This document shows positions 11,401-22,577 of a stretch of 64,000 nt of DNA, one piece after another (the first letter of the stretch is position 1; each line of letters opens with the position of its first letter). The position numbers and the translations under genes were made by a program. The notes below the pieces were generated by a model. That model saw only the letters and a program-made list of their open reading frames with translations, was not told the DNA's origin and searched no databases. This stretch comes from Catenaria anguillulae PL171 (Eukaryota > Blastocladiomycota > Blastocladiomycetes > Blastocladiales > Catenariaceae). The DNA is taken from NCBI GenBank assembly GCA_002102555.1, contig MCFL01000003.1, positions 186,001-250,000 of the forward strand, given 5' to 3'.

Positions 11401-14190
11401 GCCACCGCCGTCGCCGACTCGCTCGACCCCAACAAGGACCCGACCGTGCGCAAGCTGTGCTGCGACCTCGCCCATCACTTCCAAACCGTCTCGGACCTAC
11501 CGCGGGCCGAGCGCTACTTCATCAAGGCCAGCCAACCGCTCGATGCCATTTCCATGTACAACCAAGCGGGGCAATGGGATAAGGCGTACAAGCTCGCCAC
11601 GTCTGTCATGACGGCCGACGACGTGTATCACTTGTACACGCAAATGGCACACGAAAAGGAGTCGGCGGGCCAGGTCAAGGACGCCGAGCGGCTGTACCTG
11701 CTGCTGGGCGAGCCCGACTTGGCCATCAATATGTACAAGAATCTCAAGGATTACGATCGCATGGTGGAGCTTGTGGCCTTGTATCACAAGGATCTGTTGG
11801 GTGAGACGCATGTGTTTTTGGGAAAGACGCAGGAGAGCGCGCAGAATTACCGGCAGGCCGAGCACCATTACTTGCAGGCCAATGATTGGAAGAGTGCCGT
11901 AAACATGTACTGCTCAAATCACTTGTTTGAGGATGCGCATCGGGTACGCGTTTCCCCAAGTGTTCCCACCTTCGCTGAGACGAGTGTTTCCGCTGACGCT
12001 TGAAGCCGTTTTACTTTACTGTGGCACTAGGTGGCCAAGCTCCATGGAGGACAACATGCCGCCAAGCAGGTTGCATACCTCTGGGCCCGTTCCCTTGGTG
12101 GCGAGTCCGGCGCCAAGCTTCTCATCAAGCACAATTTGCTCGACTACGCCATCGACTTTGCCTCTGAAAACGCAGCCTTTGACTTTGCCTTCGAGCTATG
12201 CAAGTACGCATCCAAATCCAAGGAAGCCGACGTGTACCTCAAACAAGCCATGTTCTTTGAAGACGAGGGCAAGTTCTCTGAAGCGAGGCCGCATTCATCA
12301 AGGCCAACAAACCCAAGGAAGCCATCCTCATGCACATCCACAATGAGGACTGGGACGCGGCGCAGCGCGTGGCCGAGGTCCACGACCCGACCTCAGTCTC
12401 TGACGTGCTGTGCGGGCGTGCCAAGCTGGCTTATACAAAGGGCGACGCACTGGCGGCCGAAGCCCTGTGCTTGCAAGCGCAACGACCGGATGCCATGCTG
12501 ATCATGTACAAGGAGGCGGGCAAATGGGCGGACGCGCTGCGGTTTGCAAAGGAGTATGTACCCGCCAAGGCCGCACAGTTGGCTGTGGAGCACGACGCGT
12601 ACTTGCGCGACCGGTCCGACACGTCCAGGGACGACTTGGTGTCGACAGGCCGTATGCTCGAACAGCAGGGCGATCCGCAGCGTGCCATTGACGTGTACTT
12701 GAAGGTGACGGCAAGCACACCTGCAGATGTCTCGGCCACTGCCATTCCGTGCTGGGTGCGGGCGGCTGAACTGGCGCTCAAGTTTACGCCCGGCGCAAAG
12801 GCGCAGGCGGTAGCAAAGACGGTGGCGAGCAAGTTGGCCGATGCGGGCAGGCATGATGGGGCTGGCGATGTGTTGGCGCTGGCCGAGCTGTATCGGGACG
12901 CTTGCGAGGCGTATGCAAAGGTGGATGTTGGGACAAGTGCAAGCAATTGGGCAGGGTGCAGCCGGCTCTGCAGCCGCACATTGATTCCCTGTACGTTGCG
13001 CACTTGAAAAGGAATGGTGCCGTTGATGCGTTGGCCGCTTTGGATGTGGATGCAGCATGTCAAGTTCATGCTCAGCGGGGCGATTGGGACCAATGTCTTG
13101 CTGCGGCCGCCGCCAGCAAGGACACGGCCGTGCTGCAGCGGCACCTCATGCTGTACGCAAATGCAATGCTTGCCGCGGGATCGTACGACAAGCTGTTGAC
13201 GCGCTTGACTCAATATGGCGCGCCAACGACACAAGGGTTCTTGGACTTGTATGGGAACGTTGTTTCGCGCATCTTGTCAGATTCTGCAGGAGCGGCTGGC
13301 CAAGATGGGGACTCGAGCAAGTTGGACGCAGTGCTTGCGGCAAGGGAACTGCTGAAAAAACTCGCGAACTCGTTGGGCAAATCAATGCCGACCGACTTGC
13401 GCTCACTGCTTGTTGTTGCCCATTTACAGTACATGTTCATGTACTGCAAGTCTAAAGCCAAAGCTGTCTCGTCTCCCGCGGCCGGCGCCAACGGTAGCTC
13501 CACTCCGGCAGGCACCGTCCCGCTGCTCCTCCAGTACGCTGCCAAGCACGCCATTTCGCTGTTGCGGTACCCGGAACGCCCCACACCCATCGACCGTGCC
13601 CTCTTTACGGCGGGCACCACATGCCGTGAAGCAGGCATGGAGCGCATGGCGTTCACGCTGCTCAACCGGTACTTGGACGTGAGCGATGCCATTGACGAGC
13701 AAGACCCAGACTCGGTCGCTGCGCTCGCCAGTGCCCCCGAGTTTGATCCAGCCACGACTGGATGCGACATGCCAGTGATTCGCAGTGTGCCGAAATCGCA
13801 GAGTGTGGAGGAGGGTCCAAGGGAGGCAGCCAGGGATTGGGTGCTGAGTGTATCTTTGGAGCGCAGGGTTCAGGCGCAGTTGGACTCGAGGGTGTGTGAC
13901 AAGTGCAATGCCAAGGTGTATGACGCGAGCTTGAGATGCGGCGGATGCAAGTGTGTGTGGGAAGCGTGCATTGTCTCTGGTATGTTGCAACTTGTCTGCG
14001 CTGTTGAGGTTGGTCCCGTCGAGCTGACATCTTCTTTTGCATAGGATATCCTGTGCTCACAAACTCTGTCAAATGCCCTGGGTGCAACATGGCGGCCAAC
14101 AAGGACGATTGGAACCGGTTTGTGATGCAGGAAAAGAAGTGCCCGTGGTGTTTGACAACGCAAGGGCCGTCCTACTCGCTCAAGGGGTAA
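8499..14190 (+). CDS. IFT172: Intraflagellar transport protein 172 (IFT-B)
   Basis: IFT172 is a large peripheral subunit of the IFT-B complex, needed for anterograde transport and turnaround at the flagellar tip. Exons are 8499-9177, 9256-10506, 10576-11215, 11282-11943, 12031-13979 and 14045-14190, giving 1776 residues if four one-base gaps are restored (near 9388, 11364, 12284 and 12921). The N-terminal half is WD40 repeats starting MQIRHLKTF, with family blocks DKFATKPAD, AFSPDSTKLA and CNKFI. The second half is TPR-like: LEQGQVQAAMEMYQELHKWD, YLKARMPSRAAML, AERLYLLLGEPDLAINMYK, AYLWARSLGGE, AMFFEDEGKFSEA and CWVRAAELALKFTPG. A Cys-rich C-terminal part (CDKCNAKVYDASLRCGGCKC, then CPGCN and CPWC) is more zinc-ribbon-like than in vertebrate IFT172. 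Each break lies inside strongly conserved sequence, so this is almost certainly an intact gene. Confidence 0.96.
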
Positions 14191-15017
14191 GGGATGGTAA
14201 GCAGAGGGTTGAGTTGTTTTCCACACTTTTCACACTTTTGGATTCCCTTTTGGCTTTCATCCAGTTTGAATCTTTGGTCTCATACACTTTTGTTTGGGAA
14301 CACAGTCGCAGCCACAAATGAAAACCAAGACGAGCTTTGTATTTATTCAAGTTTCACTGAAGGGTGCAGGAACAAATCCGGGATTCGGCATTGAATCGCT
14401 ACGAGAGAGAACGAGGCAGGAGAAAAAATGAGGCGAGGGGAGACGAGGTATAGAATCTGGGAGAGGGTGGGAACACGAATTCACTATGTACAAAGCGGCC
14501 GGGCGGCCGAGACGAGAACCTCATCGAATCAACCAGTCAGGCGCAGCCTGTCGCGACAGCGCTTGGCACAATGAAACGGTGGGTTGGGTTGTTTGTGAGG
14601 TAAAGCAAGACGAGAGAAGGTGAGGAGTTGGAGACAAAACAAGGCGAAGGCAAACACACACTATGGACACACTCGGGCATCACAAAAACGTGAGGCCCCA
14701 AGAACCACGCAAGCAACTACGGTTGTGGATTTCCCATTCGACATCTTGGATTTTCGATTGATTGGCGATCGAGAAGTGAGGGTGCCCCTCCAAACCGGGC
14801 GCAAACGGGACAAAAAGGCACCTGGGCTACCCCCAGCAGGCAGCAGGCGCGGAGACAACGGACACACTGAGTCGCACAAGCGAATGTTGTCGAAGGAAGG
14901 GCAGTGCGCCCGGAAAGGCAATGAACTTGAATGACGAAAACGACTTGAAGGGCTCGGTCACATGAGAACTCGCTGCTTGGATGATAACAAGATCAATGAA
15001 TGAGGTTCACGGCTGCT
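14191..15017. other. Convergent intergenic region
   Basis: The 3' flanks of IFT172 (+) and of the unidentified minus-strand gene. No coding sequence is recognised. Confidence 0.5.
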
Positions 15018-16503
15018 TTAGCAACCGACTGGATCCTGGGCACCGGACTGCTGCTGAGACTGAGGGAGAGAGCTCATATCCTCGGCGGCATACAAGTTGC
15101 CCGACTTTGCCAAGGCCACGCGCAAGGTCTCGTAATGCATGGCCGGCCTTCCCTGGTCCAACTCCTCCATAAACTCGTTCCAACCCGTAATGTACGTGTA
15201 CGGCCGCGCGCCAATCGGCAACCCAGTCACAAGCGCATTCGACTGGCCAGCACGCATGCAGGTGGACATGGCGACTGCGGTGGCGGCCGCCAAGTTGGAC
15301 GCACACAATGCGAGCGGCTGGGCGCGCGTGGCCGACGAGTGCATAGCACGGCGGGATCCGGGCACAAAGGCGCTCGGGTCACGCGACAATGCGCGGAGCT
15401 GGGGTGACGAAGGGGAGGGCATGGATGTGGGCGCAACCTCTGGGGCACCTTGGTCGACGGGGACAGGGTTGGGGCGCCACGAGTAAGAGACTTGGGTCGC
15501 GTACAAGGTGGATGCGTGCATGCGGGCGGCCGGAGAGAGGTGAGATGAGGCAGACTCGGGTGACGTGGGGAGATCATCGGTGGCATTCGGGTTGACTTCG
15601 GCAGACATTTCGGCAAAGGAGGAAGCGGCGATGGTTTGATCATGTGCAGTAGGGTTGAGCGCTTCGGGTTTCGGGCGGAGCGAAGATGCAAAGTCGCGCT
15701 CGGTGTTTTCAAGAATGGCAAAGGCTGTGTGAAATAGCGATAGAAAAAAGAGGTCAGGTCAACATTTCGCTCGTTTGAGTTTGAATGAGTCGCGCTCGTT
15801 GTTTTTGACAGGAGGCATATGTACCAATTTCCTTGTACTGATCGTCAACAGCGTACACATTGGTGGCTCCATCCACCGACCCTGGCGGTGGCGCAAGGCC
15901 CGCGTGCCGACGCACAGCATCGTCCGAAGTTAATTCGCGAGCCTCATGGTCGTTGAGGAACCCGGCCTCGCGCAGCCCATCGACGCCCTCGTCAATGGCG
16001 CCAACCCCACGGTGCTGTGTGTCGGGAACAGACATTGTGTTTGACGCTGGTGAAATGCCCATGGATGGTGTTGTGTCAGCACGCCAAGCGGCCGTGCCGG
16101 CTTCGGTCTTGGAGTAGAGTTCGGCGCGCTTGCGCAGTTTGGCGGCGCTGGTGCTGGCATCCTCGGCATCCAGGGACGAGTTGGACGGGAAGTCTTGCGA
16201 CACGGTCGACGTGTGCAGGCCACGACCCGTGCCCAGGATGGAGGAAGCGGCCATGGTCCATGCTTCGTCCAAGACGGCTGGGTCGGACGCGACCGACGCG
16301 CCGGGTGCGGCGTTGTGGGTGGTCGTCGTGACTTTGGTGGCGACGGCCGGGGCAGCGGCAGTCGCGTGCAGCGCGGCCCTGCCGACGCGCGTGACGCCAA
16401 CGACGGCAGACGCGGCGGTTGCAGTGAGGGCTGCAGACACGGCTGGGGACGATGATGCGACAGAATGAAGGGCGGCGCGAGAGAGTGGGAACATGATGGA
16501 CAT
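15018..16503 (-). CDS. Unidentified protein, Ala/Ser/Thr-rich, possible mitochondrial presequence
   Basis: Two exons, 15825-16503 and 15018-15724, joined over a 100-bp intron (donor GTACAT, acceptor CACACAG), give 461 residues with an intact frame. The first 60 residues are Ala/Ser/Thr/Val-rich with scattered Arg and no acidic residue (MSIMFPLSRAALHSVASSSP), as in a mitochondrial targeting sequence. A middle part contains AKLRKRAELYSKTEAGTAAWR and DDQYKEIAFAILENTERDFAS, which look helical. The C-terminal part has the hydrophobic ASNLAAATAVAMSTCM and the aromatic GARPYTYITGWNEFMEELDQG. I recognise no family. Codon use and GC content look like the neighbours. The gene model is supported by exact splice phase and by long open frames in both exons; function is unknown. 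Confidence 0.65.
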
Positions 16504-17459
16504 GGATGGATTTTGTGTTGGCTCAATCGAGTGGGTTCAAATGTGTGAGGTGAGGGATGAATGGTCAATCGTGACTGCCTTACTTGAGTAAAGATGTGTA
16601 TGTATTTATACCGTGAGGAGGAGAGGAAGAAGGAATCCGACGGCGATGGCGGCGTGGGGGACGTGCGCAGTATTTGAACCCTTTGCAGGGCTGCTAACGA
16701 TCGTCCGCGATGAGAATGAGATACGCAGAGTTTGCTGCCCAATTCACACCCGCACTGCGCATGCCCAGGGACAGGCACACATGACAGGAAGGACAGATCT
16801 CAGATGATCTCGAGCTCTTGCGCCCAGCTCACGACACGGCTGGTGGCACTTACTTTATCAAACGGGCCCGCGATTGGCTACGATATGTGCACACGGCACT
16901 CAGGCTCCAGGAAATGAATACACTGTCACTGACGCAGCTTGAGCTGGTCATGCATGCATGCCACGCTCGCGTCTGTGGTTGGTCGTGCAACCTATTTGAT
17001 CTTGATGGATCGCTCGCCGCCCTGCCAAACCTGCACCGCCAGCAGAGCTGCAAACAGCCGGGTGGACCACGACCCACAGCCCACGGGCCGGGAGGACAGG
17101 TATGTGCCCAAACGCTCATGCCACATGCATGCCCCAGACGGTGCTGCCCAGACCGACCGCTCAGGAAACAAGCGGCGCGGATGGCAAGGGTGAAAAACAC
17201 GTCGGCCGACGCGTCAACGAAACCTGCCACGCGAACAACGAATTCAACAGCCGATCAAAAGGCACGCGTGATCGTTCAGCACGACGTCAGGTGATCTGCT
17301 GAGCCACCCGAGCCATCTGTTATCTCCGTCAGCCACAAGCACGGAAGTGTGGGGTCCACCAAAGCGAGAGCGAAAATTCCAGAACATGCATGCGGCAATG
17401 GAGAGACTTGCCTGCCTCTTGTGCGACCTTGAAAAGGAAAAGAAGGGCAAAACTTAACT
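16504..17459. other. Intergenic, no recognisable gene
   Basis: The 5' flank of the unidentified minus-strand gene, running up to the edge of the left inverted-repeat arm. Short open frames on both strands lack coding character. Confidence 0.4.
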
Positions 17460-17467
17460 GGAACAAG

Positions 17468-17540
17468 CGAGCACGGGGAGGTTCGAACTCCCGGCCTTCG
17501 GTACCGGAAACCGACGATCTAGCCACTGATCTACGCGCCC
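17468..17540 (-). tRNA. tRNA-Arg (anticodon CCG), left copy
   Basis: Reading the minus strand from 17540: acceptor GGGCGCG pairs with CGTGCTC (two G-U pairs), followed by discriminator G. The D stem is GATC/GATC around AGTGGCTA. The anticodon stem TCGGT/ACCGA encloses loop TTCCGGT with anticodon CCG, and the T arm is GGGAG-TTCGAAC-CTCCC. There is no intron and no encoded CCA. Downstream, a TTTT run about 16-19 nt from the 3' end may terminate Pol III. It is identical to the right-arm copy. Confidence 0.93.
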
Positions 17541-17853
17541 TTGTTGTTATCGTGAGCGAACTTTCCACCCACGACGGCAATGCCACAAGAAATAGTCCGC
17601 GGAAAAAATCTCCACCAGAGAGGTCGCTGCCAGTACAGACATACATACATGTAGAAAGAAGGAATGGGCATGCACTGACGTCGGCTTTGAGTATGAATGC
17701 GCTTGGGTGGACATTTGCAAGTTGCAATATGGAGCGCATCAAGGGCGCAAGTCAATGCATTTCCATTTCCATTTCCATTTCCATTTCCATGAACCAACCC
17801 TCATCAACCACCTACCAACGTCAATCAACACCTCCCCCAGCACCCTGACCGTC

Positions 17854-17900
<47 letters not shown>

Positions 17901-17929
17901 CCGCAACCAACGATAAAGATAAAGACAAG
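17541..17929. promoter_or_regulatory. Divergent tRNA-Arg / sorting nexin upstream region (left)
   Basis: The 389 bp between the tRNA 5' end and the sorting nexin ATG. It holds a TTTCCA hexamer array (about 17760-17790) and a CA dinucleotide tract (about 17856-17899). Both arrays differ in length from the right arm. Confidence 0.5.
17856..17899. repeat. (CA)n microsatellite, left arm
   Basis: About 22 CA units lie 30 bp before the sorting nexin start. The right-arm counterpart is about twice as long and interrupted. Confidence 0.9.
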
Positions 17930-20722
17930 ATGGCGTCGTCCTCAGGTGCTGGCACTGCTCTGCTGGCCATTCCCACCTTCCTGGCTCGGGTCGCGTGGAG
18001 TACGGTCGTTGGCGCCGTTGGCGTGGCTGGCACTTGCACCGTGATTGCCCTCGCCATCCAGCTCTACCTTCACAAGTACCCTGAGCCGCCGCCGCCCGTG
18101 ACGGGCATTGGGCCCATGCGCGAGTCGAGCGTGGCCGCCAAACAACTGTACAGCAAGGTCTTTGCCGAGCACCACGCCAAGCTCACTGCCGAGCGGGATC
18201 GCCACTTGGCGGGCAAAAGTAGTACGACGACGGGGGCGGTCGCCGTGACAACAACTGCACGCTGCTCGCCCGAGTCTGCTTCCGCGTTGAACGAGGTCAT
18301 GACTCGGCTGCTCGGATACATCCAGCGCGACTTTGTGGCTGCCTGGTTTTCCCAAATCTCGGACGACCCAACATTTCTCGCCATTGTCGACACGAGGTTG
18401 CAATCTGTGGCTGCCGAGGTGTCTCGCCGGGCCACCCACCTGCCACTCGACGCCTTGCTGGTCGAGCAAGTCGTGCCTGCCCTGGTTGCCCACTTGGTCG
18501 AGTTTCGGCGCGCAGAGCAGTCCGTGCGTGGTGGATCTGCCGACGCAGAGGACCGTGTCCTGACGGAATCACTCGAGCTGCATGAACTGGTTGCCTCAAA
18601 GTACCTAACTGCGACTGCGACTGCGGCGAGTGCAACCACCCACAGGTCGTCGTCGTCAGTGCGCGTCCCCATCTCCCTTCATCCTGCGCTTCATCTCAAT
18701 GGATCTACGCACCTGACCGAGGTTGCCTACTTGCGTTCGGTTGCCGACCGGCTGCTCAACCTGGTGCTCCCCAATGCACCCGAAATGTCGAGTCCCATCA
18801 CCCGCTCGCTGGTGCGCGAAATTGTGGCCAACTCGGTGCTCAAGCCCGTCATGGATATGCTGAGCGACCCGTACTTTTGGAACAATTTGGTCGACCATTG
18901 GGCAGGAAAAGCCGTCCGCGAGCTGTATGTTTTTGCCGCCTTCTCATTGGATCATCATCACTCGGGATTGGAGTATATGTATGTATATGTGTACATGCTG
19001 ATGCTGACATTCGTTCGGACTGTATTAGGGCCATGGTGTTGCGCTTCCGTCAAGTACTCGAGCGGCAGACGGGAAACAGCATGGACACCCCGGGCGCCAC
19101 GACCACAACAGCGGTAGGCAACGTCAATGTCAACGTCACCTCGCCCAAGGCGCACGACGACTTGCTCAAGTCCATCAAGGCGTCCAAGTCGCTCATCGAA
19201 GCCAAGCAGATTCGCAACCAAATCATCATGCAAGTCCGCCGCCGCCGAATCGACATCATGGACCGATTGCCAACCGACGTCGTCAACGGCGTCAAGGTGA
19301 CCGACATTATCAAGCACATGAACAAGCTGCTCGAGGCCAAATCCAGGGTCGAGAAGCGCATCGAGGCGCTTGGTGGGCCCGCATACGTGCATCGCAACCG
19401 GACCGTGGGCCTCTCGTCGCAGCACTTTACACTCAGCCAGCTGCTTGCATCACCCGCTGGGCTCGGATACTTTATGGAGTATCTTGACCAAACCAAGCGC
19501 ACCAACTTGCTCCAGTTTTGGCTCATGGCACAGAGTTTTCGCGAGCATCTGACCGCCTTGACCACGACCACGCCCCGACCGCGCCACTCCAACACGGCCG
19601 CCTCAGATGCAAACGAAGACGACGACGACGACGACAACAACAACAAGCTCGTGGCCATGATCCAGAGCGATGTGCAGTCCATGCACCGAACCTTTTTCGC
19701 ACCCAATGCGTGTCCACAGTTTATTCAGCTTCCCCTACACTTGTCGCTCCAAATCACCGAGCTGCTTGCCACCATCACCAGCCCCTCGCTCGAATCTGCA
19801 TCACTATCACCATCACCATCAGCCAACGCTTACTTGTATCAGCCCATTCTCGACGCGCAGACCTATGTGTTTCAGCTCATGGAGTCGCAGGATTTCGCGT
19901 CGTTTGTCAAGTCGGATCTCTACTTGTCACTCATCAATGACCCTGCATTCTCTTTGCATGTCGAAAACATCACGCTGCCTACGGCTCCTTCATCGTCTTC
20001 TGCGGCCGTTTCGACTTCACTCGACTCCAGCGGACCAGTTGCCGAGTTGGCGCCAGCGGCGTCGCTGATACCTTCAAACGTGACCAGCGCCCCCTTGGCG
20101 GATGGTGGTGCAGGCAACAGTGGCGCCGCCGTGCTCGACTTGCGCCAGCTCACCGAAGAGTCTCTGCTGCCCACGGATGCCGTCGAATCCGTTGCTGCCG
20201 AATTGCGATCCATCTTGACCACCACGCCGACGCCGACGCCCGCTGCTACTGCTGCCGTTCAAGTTGCTCCTCATTTGCCATCAACGTCGCCACCCGCCCC
20301 CGCAGACAGCCACGTCAACGAGGGGAGCCAGCGTGACAATGCGGATCACGGGGTTCCACCGGCAAATGTTGCTGGCCTGCAGCGAGACCGGTCAGGAAGC
20401 TACTCGTCGACGCGCTCTCGTCAATCCGTCGGTTCCGTCCTGTCTGTCGGGTCATCATCGTTGCTCAACACCAATACCCAAGACCCAAGCCTAATTCGCA
20501 CGGACGATGCCGCAGCTGGTTCGGCAGTGACCAGTCTGCGCCAACAGCTCGACCGACTGGTGCAGCAAGAGGCCATTGTCGACTCGCTCCTGGCAAGTGC
20601 CAAGCGTTCGGGCAAGAACACGGAGCTGGTGTCGGTCCTCACCAAATCCAAGGCCACTCTCCGGGACGAGATGCGTGAGCTCATGTGGCTCGAGATCCAA
20701 GAGCACAAGCGAGCCCAACAGC

Positions 20723-20772
<50 letters not shown>

Positions 20773-22391
20773 GCACAGGCGTCCGAGTCTGCATTTGGAA
20801 TGTTTGGGGGTCACTTAAGTGCAAGTGGTGAATGCTCTGTCACTGTTGTGTCGCACCGCCTCGAGTTGGATTCGGCCACGAACCGCGAGTATGTCGTGTA
20901 CCTTGTCCAAGTGCAGCACGTGCTTGACGGTGCAACGGCTGCTGGACCCGCCTGGACTGTGGCCCGACGCTTTTCCGAGTTTCTCTCGCTGCACTCTGCG
21001 CTCAAGTCGCAGTTTCCGCACATCATGTCGCGCCTCGAGCTGCCGAAAAAGGCGCCCAATGCCATTCTCGGGGCCACCATGTTGTCGTCACTAGCCGCTT
21101 CGCGGCAAGACAAGCTCGCAAAGTACTTGGAGACACTGTGCATGCACCCGCAAGTGTGCGCCTCGCCCGCGTTTCGGTCGTTTATTTGCCAGCAGGATCT
21201 GGGCTCGGTCACGGCCGCGCGCATAATCACATCATCTTCTTCCTCGTCATCGTCTACGCTTGCCTCTGGATCGGGGTCGTCAACCACGGCTGCAGCGTCG
21301 CGACTGGGTCAGTCGGGTGTGGCACTCGTCAAGTCGTGGCAAAGGAAGATTGTCAGCGGAATCGAGTCTCTTGGCGGCGGCGATCCAGTTGGCGGTGGCC
21401 CAGGCGCATCTGATGCGCTCGTGTCATCGTCCACAGTATCGTCGTCATTGTCGTCATCGACATGGACATCGACCACTTCGCTTGGTGGACCCTCGTCGCC
21501 GTCTTCAACAACAGGGGTGGCGTCGTCCCTTCACAACTTACTGCGTCCTTCCACCGCGTCAGCAGCACCAGTTGCACCATCCGCAGGGACAACAACGGCA
21601 ATGGCTGTCGACCAGGCTGGTTTTGGCCAGGGCCTGCTGCAAGGGCTTGTATCGAGTTTTGGCGGCAGCTCCGAGTCGGTTCATGGCCAAAAAGGGACTG
21701 CTGCGGGATCTGGCGCAGACCCAAATGTGACCAGCGTGGACTCGGGCAGTGCCTCGGACGTGCTCAGCGACTTGTTTATCGAGATCTTTGAGCTCAAGGA
21801 AAAGAACAATTGGCTGCGTCGCCAAGCCATTGCCATCGTGTTGCAGCAGCTCTTGGGCGAGACCATTGACCGGTACGTAAATGTATACATTCCTCTTTTA
21901 TGACGGACATTGTTTGGGGTGAACTCTCATTTTGCATTGATTGTTCATTTTTGTAGAAAGGTGACTGGCACAATCGAGTACTTGACGTCACCCGAAATGC
22001 TTCATTCGTACCTTACCATGCTCACCGACTCGCTGTGGCCCAACGGGCAGTGGTGCGGACACTTTGCCTCGCCATGCGACGCCGAGCGAGAACGTGTCAA
22101 GCAGTCGGCAAAGAACAACATGATGCTCTTGATCCCAGGTGCGCTTGCTTTTTCTGTATTGTCCCCATGTTCGAGTCAATTGTATTGACCGGCAATCTGC
22201 TCTGTCATGTGCGCTATTATCTAGAAACGATGAGCAGTATCGTTGGCAGCAAGAACGCAACCAGGGGCGCAATGCGCTTGTTTTCCTTGATGCAGAACCA
22301 GTTGCTCAATCGGCACCTTTTGTACACTATACTCGACATGATTGTGGATGCCCTCGCAGCAACGCCGCCGGTCGGTGTCGGCGGGGAGTAG
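17930..22391 (+). CDS. PXA-RGS-PX-Nexin_C sorting nexin (SNX13/SNX25/Mdm1 family), left copy
   Basis: Members of this family are membrane-anchored sorting nexins at ER-endosome or ER-vacuole contacts. Exons 17930-18924, 19029-21872, 21957-22138 and 22225-22391 give 1395 residues with no frame repair. Residues about 18-45 form an N-terminal transmembrane segment (WSTVVGAVGVAGTCTVIALA). Exon 1 then carries the PXA domain (ending DPYFWNNLVDHWAGKAVREL). An RGS-like domain starts near residue 465 (FTLSQLLASPAGLGYFMEYL). A run of 19 Gln (20716-20772) precedes the PX domain at about 930-1055 (WTVARRFSEFLSLHSAL, LPKKAPN). Nexin_C occupies about 1250-1390. The open frame runs through intron 1, so an apparent start at 18877 is not real. 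The gene is duplicated as an inverted copy at 44399-48911. It ends convergently with Nse1, 186 bp away. Confidence 0.93.
18607..18626. repeat. Short (ACTGCG)3 coding repeat in left sorting nexin
   Basis: About three hexamer units encode Thr-Ala repeats in the left copy. The homologous site in the right copy has about twelve units. Confidence 0.85.
20716..20772 (+). repeat. (CAA)n tract encoding 19 Gln, left copy
   Basis: An uninterrupted Gln run (one CAG, the rest CAA) between the RGS and PX regions. The right copy has the same length and codons, unlike the other microsatellites in the arms. Confidence 0.9.
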
Positions 22392-22577
22392 TCACCCATG
22401 ATTTGCGTTTGTCTGGTTCATGCTGTCTGTACATATGTCTCATATGTTTGCTGAGTCGTTTTGTGTGGTCAAACATGTCAATATCCTAGCATCTGGCTGC
22501 CAAATGGTCAAAAAACAATACATTCACGGAACGTGATGATACAAATCCTGCAACTTCCACAACCCCCAAATCGCACA

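Larger units (their letters stand above)
17460..22434 (+). repeat. Left arm of a 5-kb inverted repeat
   Basis: This stretch reappears in reverse complement at 44356-49422. It carries tRNA-Arg(CCG), the sorting nexin promoter, all four sorting nexin exons and about 43 bp of 3' flank. Similarity starts abruptly 8 bp past the tRNA 3' end and stops abruptly 43 bp after the sorting nexin stop codon. From 18877 to 22434 the arms align without any length change (paired coordinates sum to 66790). No transposase, terminal repeats or target-site duplication are visible. Confidence 0.95.

Noticed and set aside
3100-14190. IFT172 and PPME1 as pseudogenes
   Set aside because: Every break is a single missing base within otherwise perfect conservation, with no premature stops within the correct frames and intact splice sites.
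18877-19028. Upstream start of a 1008-codon ORF in the sorting nexin
   Set aside because: This part reads the tail of exon 1 out of frame and intron 1. The spliced model joins exon 1 to 19029 in the correct phase; the same applies to the right copy.
19050-19706. 218-codon minus-strand ORF duplicated in both arms
   Set aside because: Duplicated only because the whole arm is; it is antisense to the sorting nexin and low in complexity.
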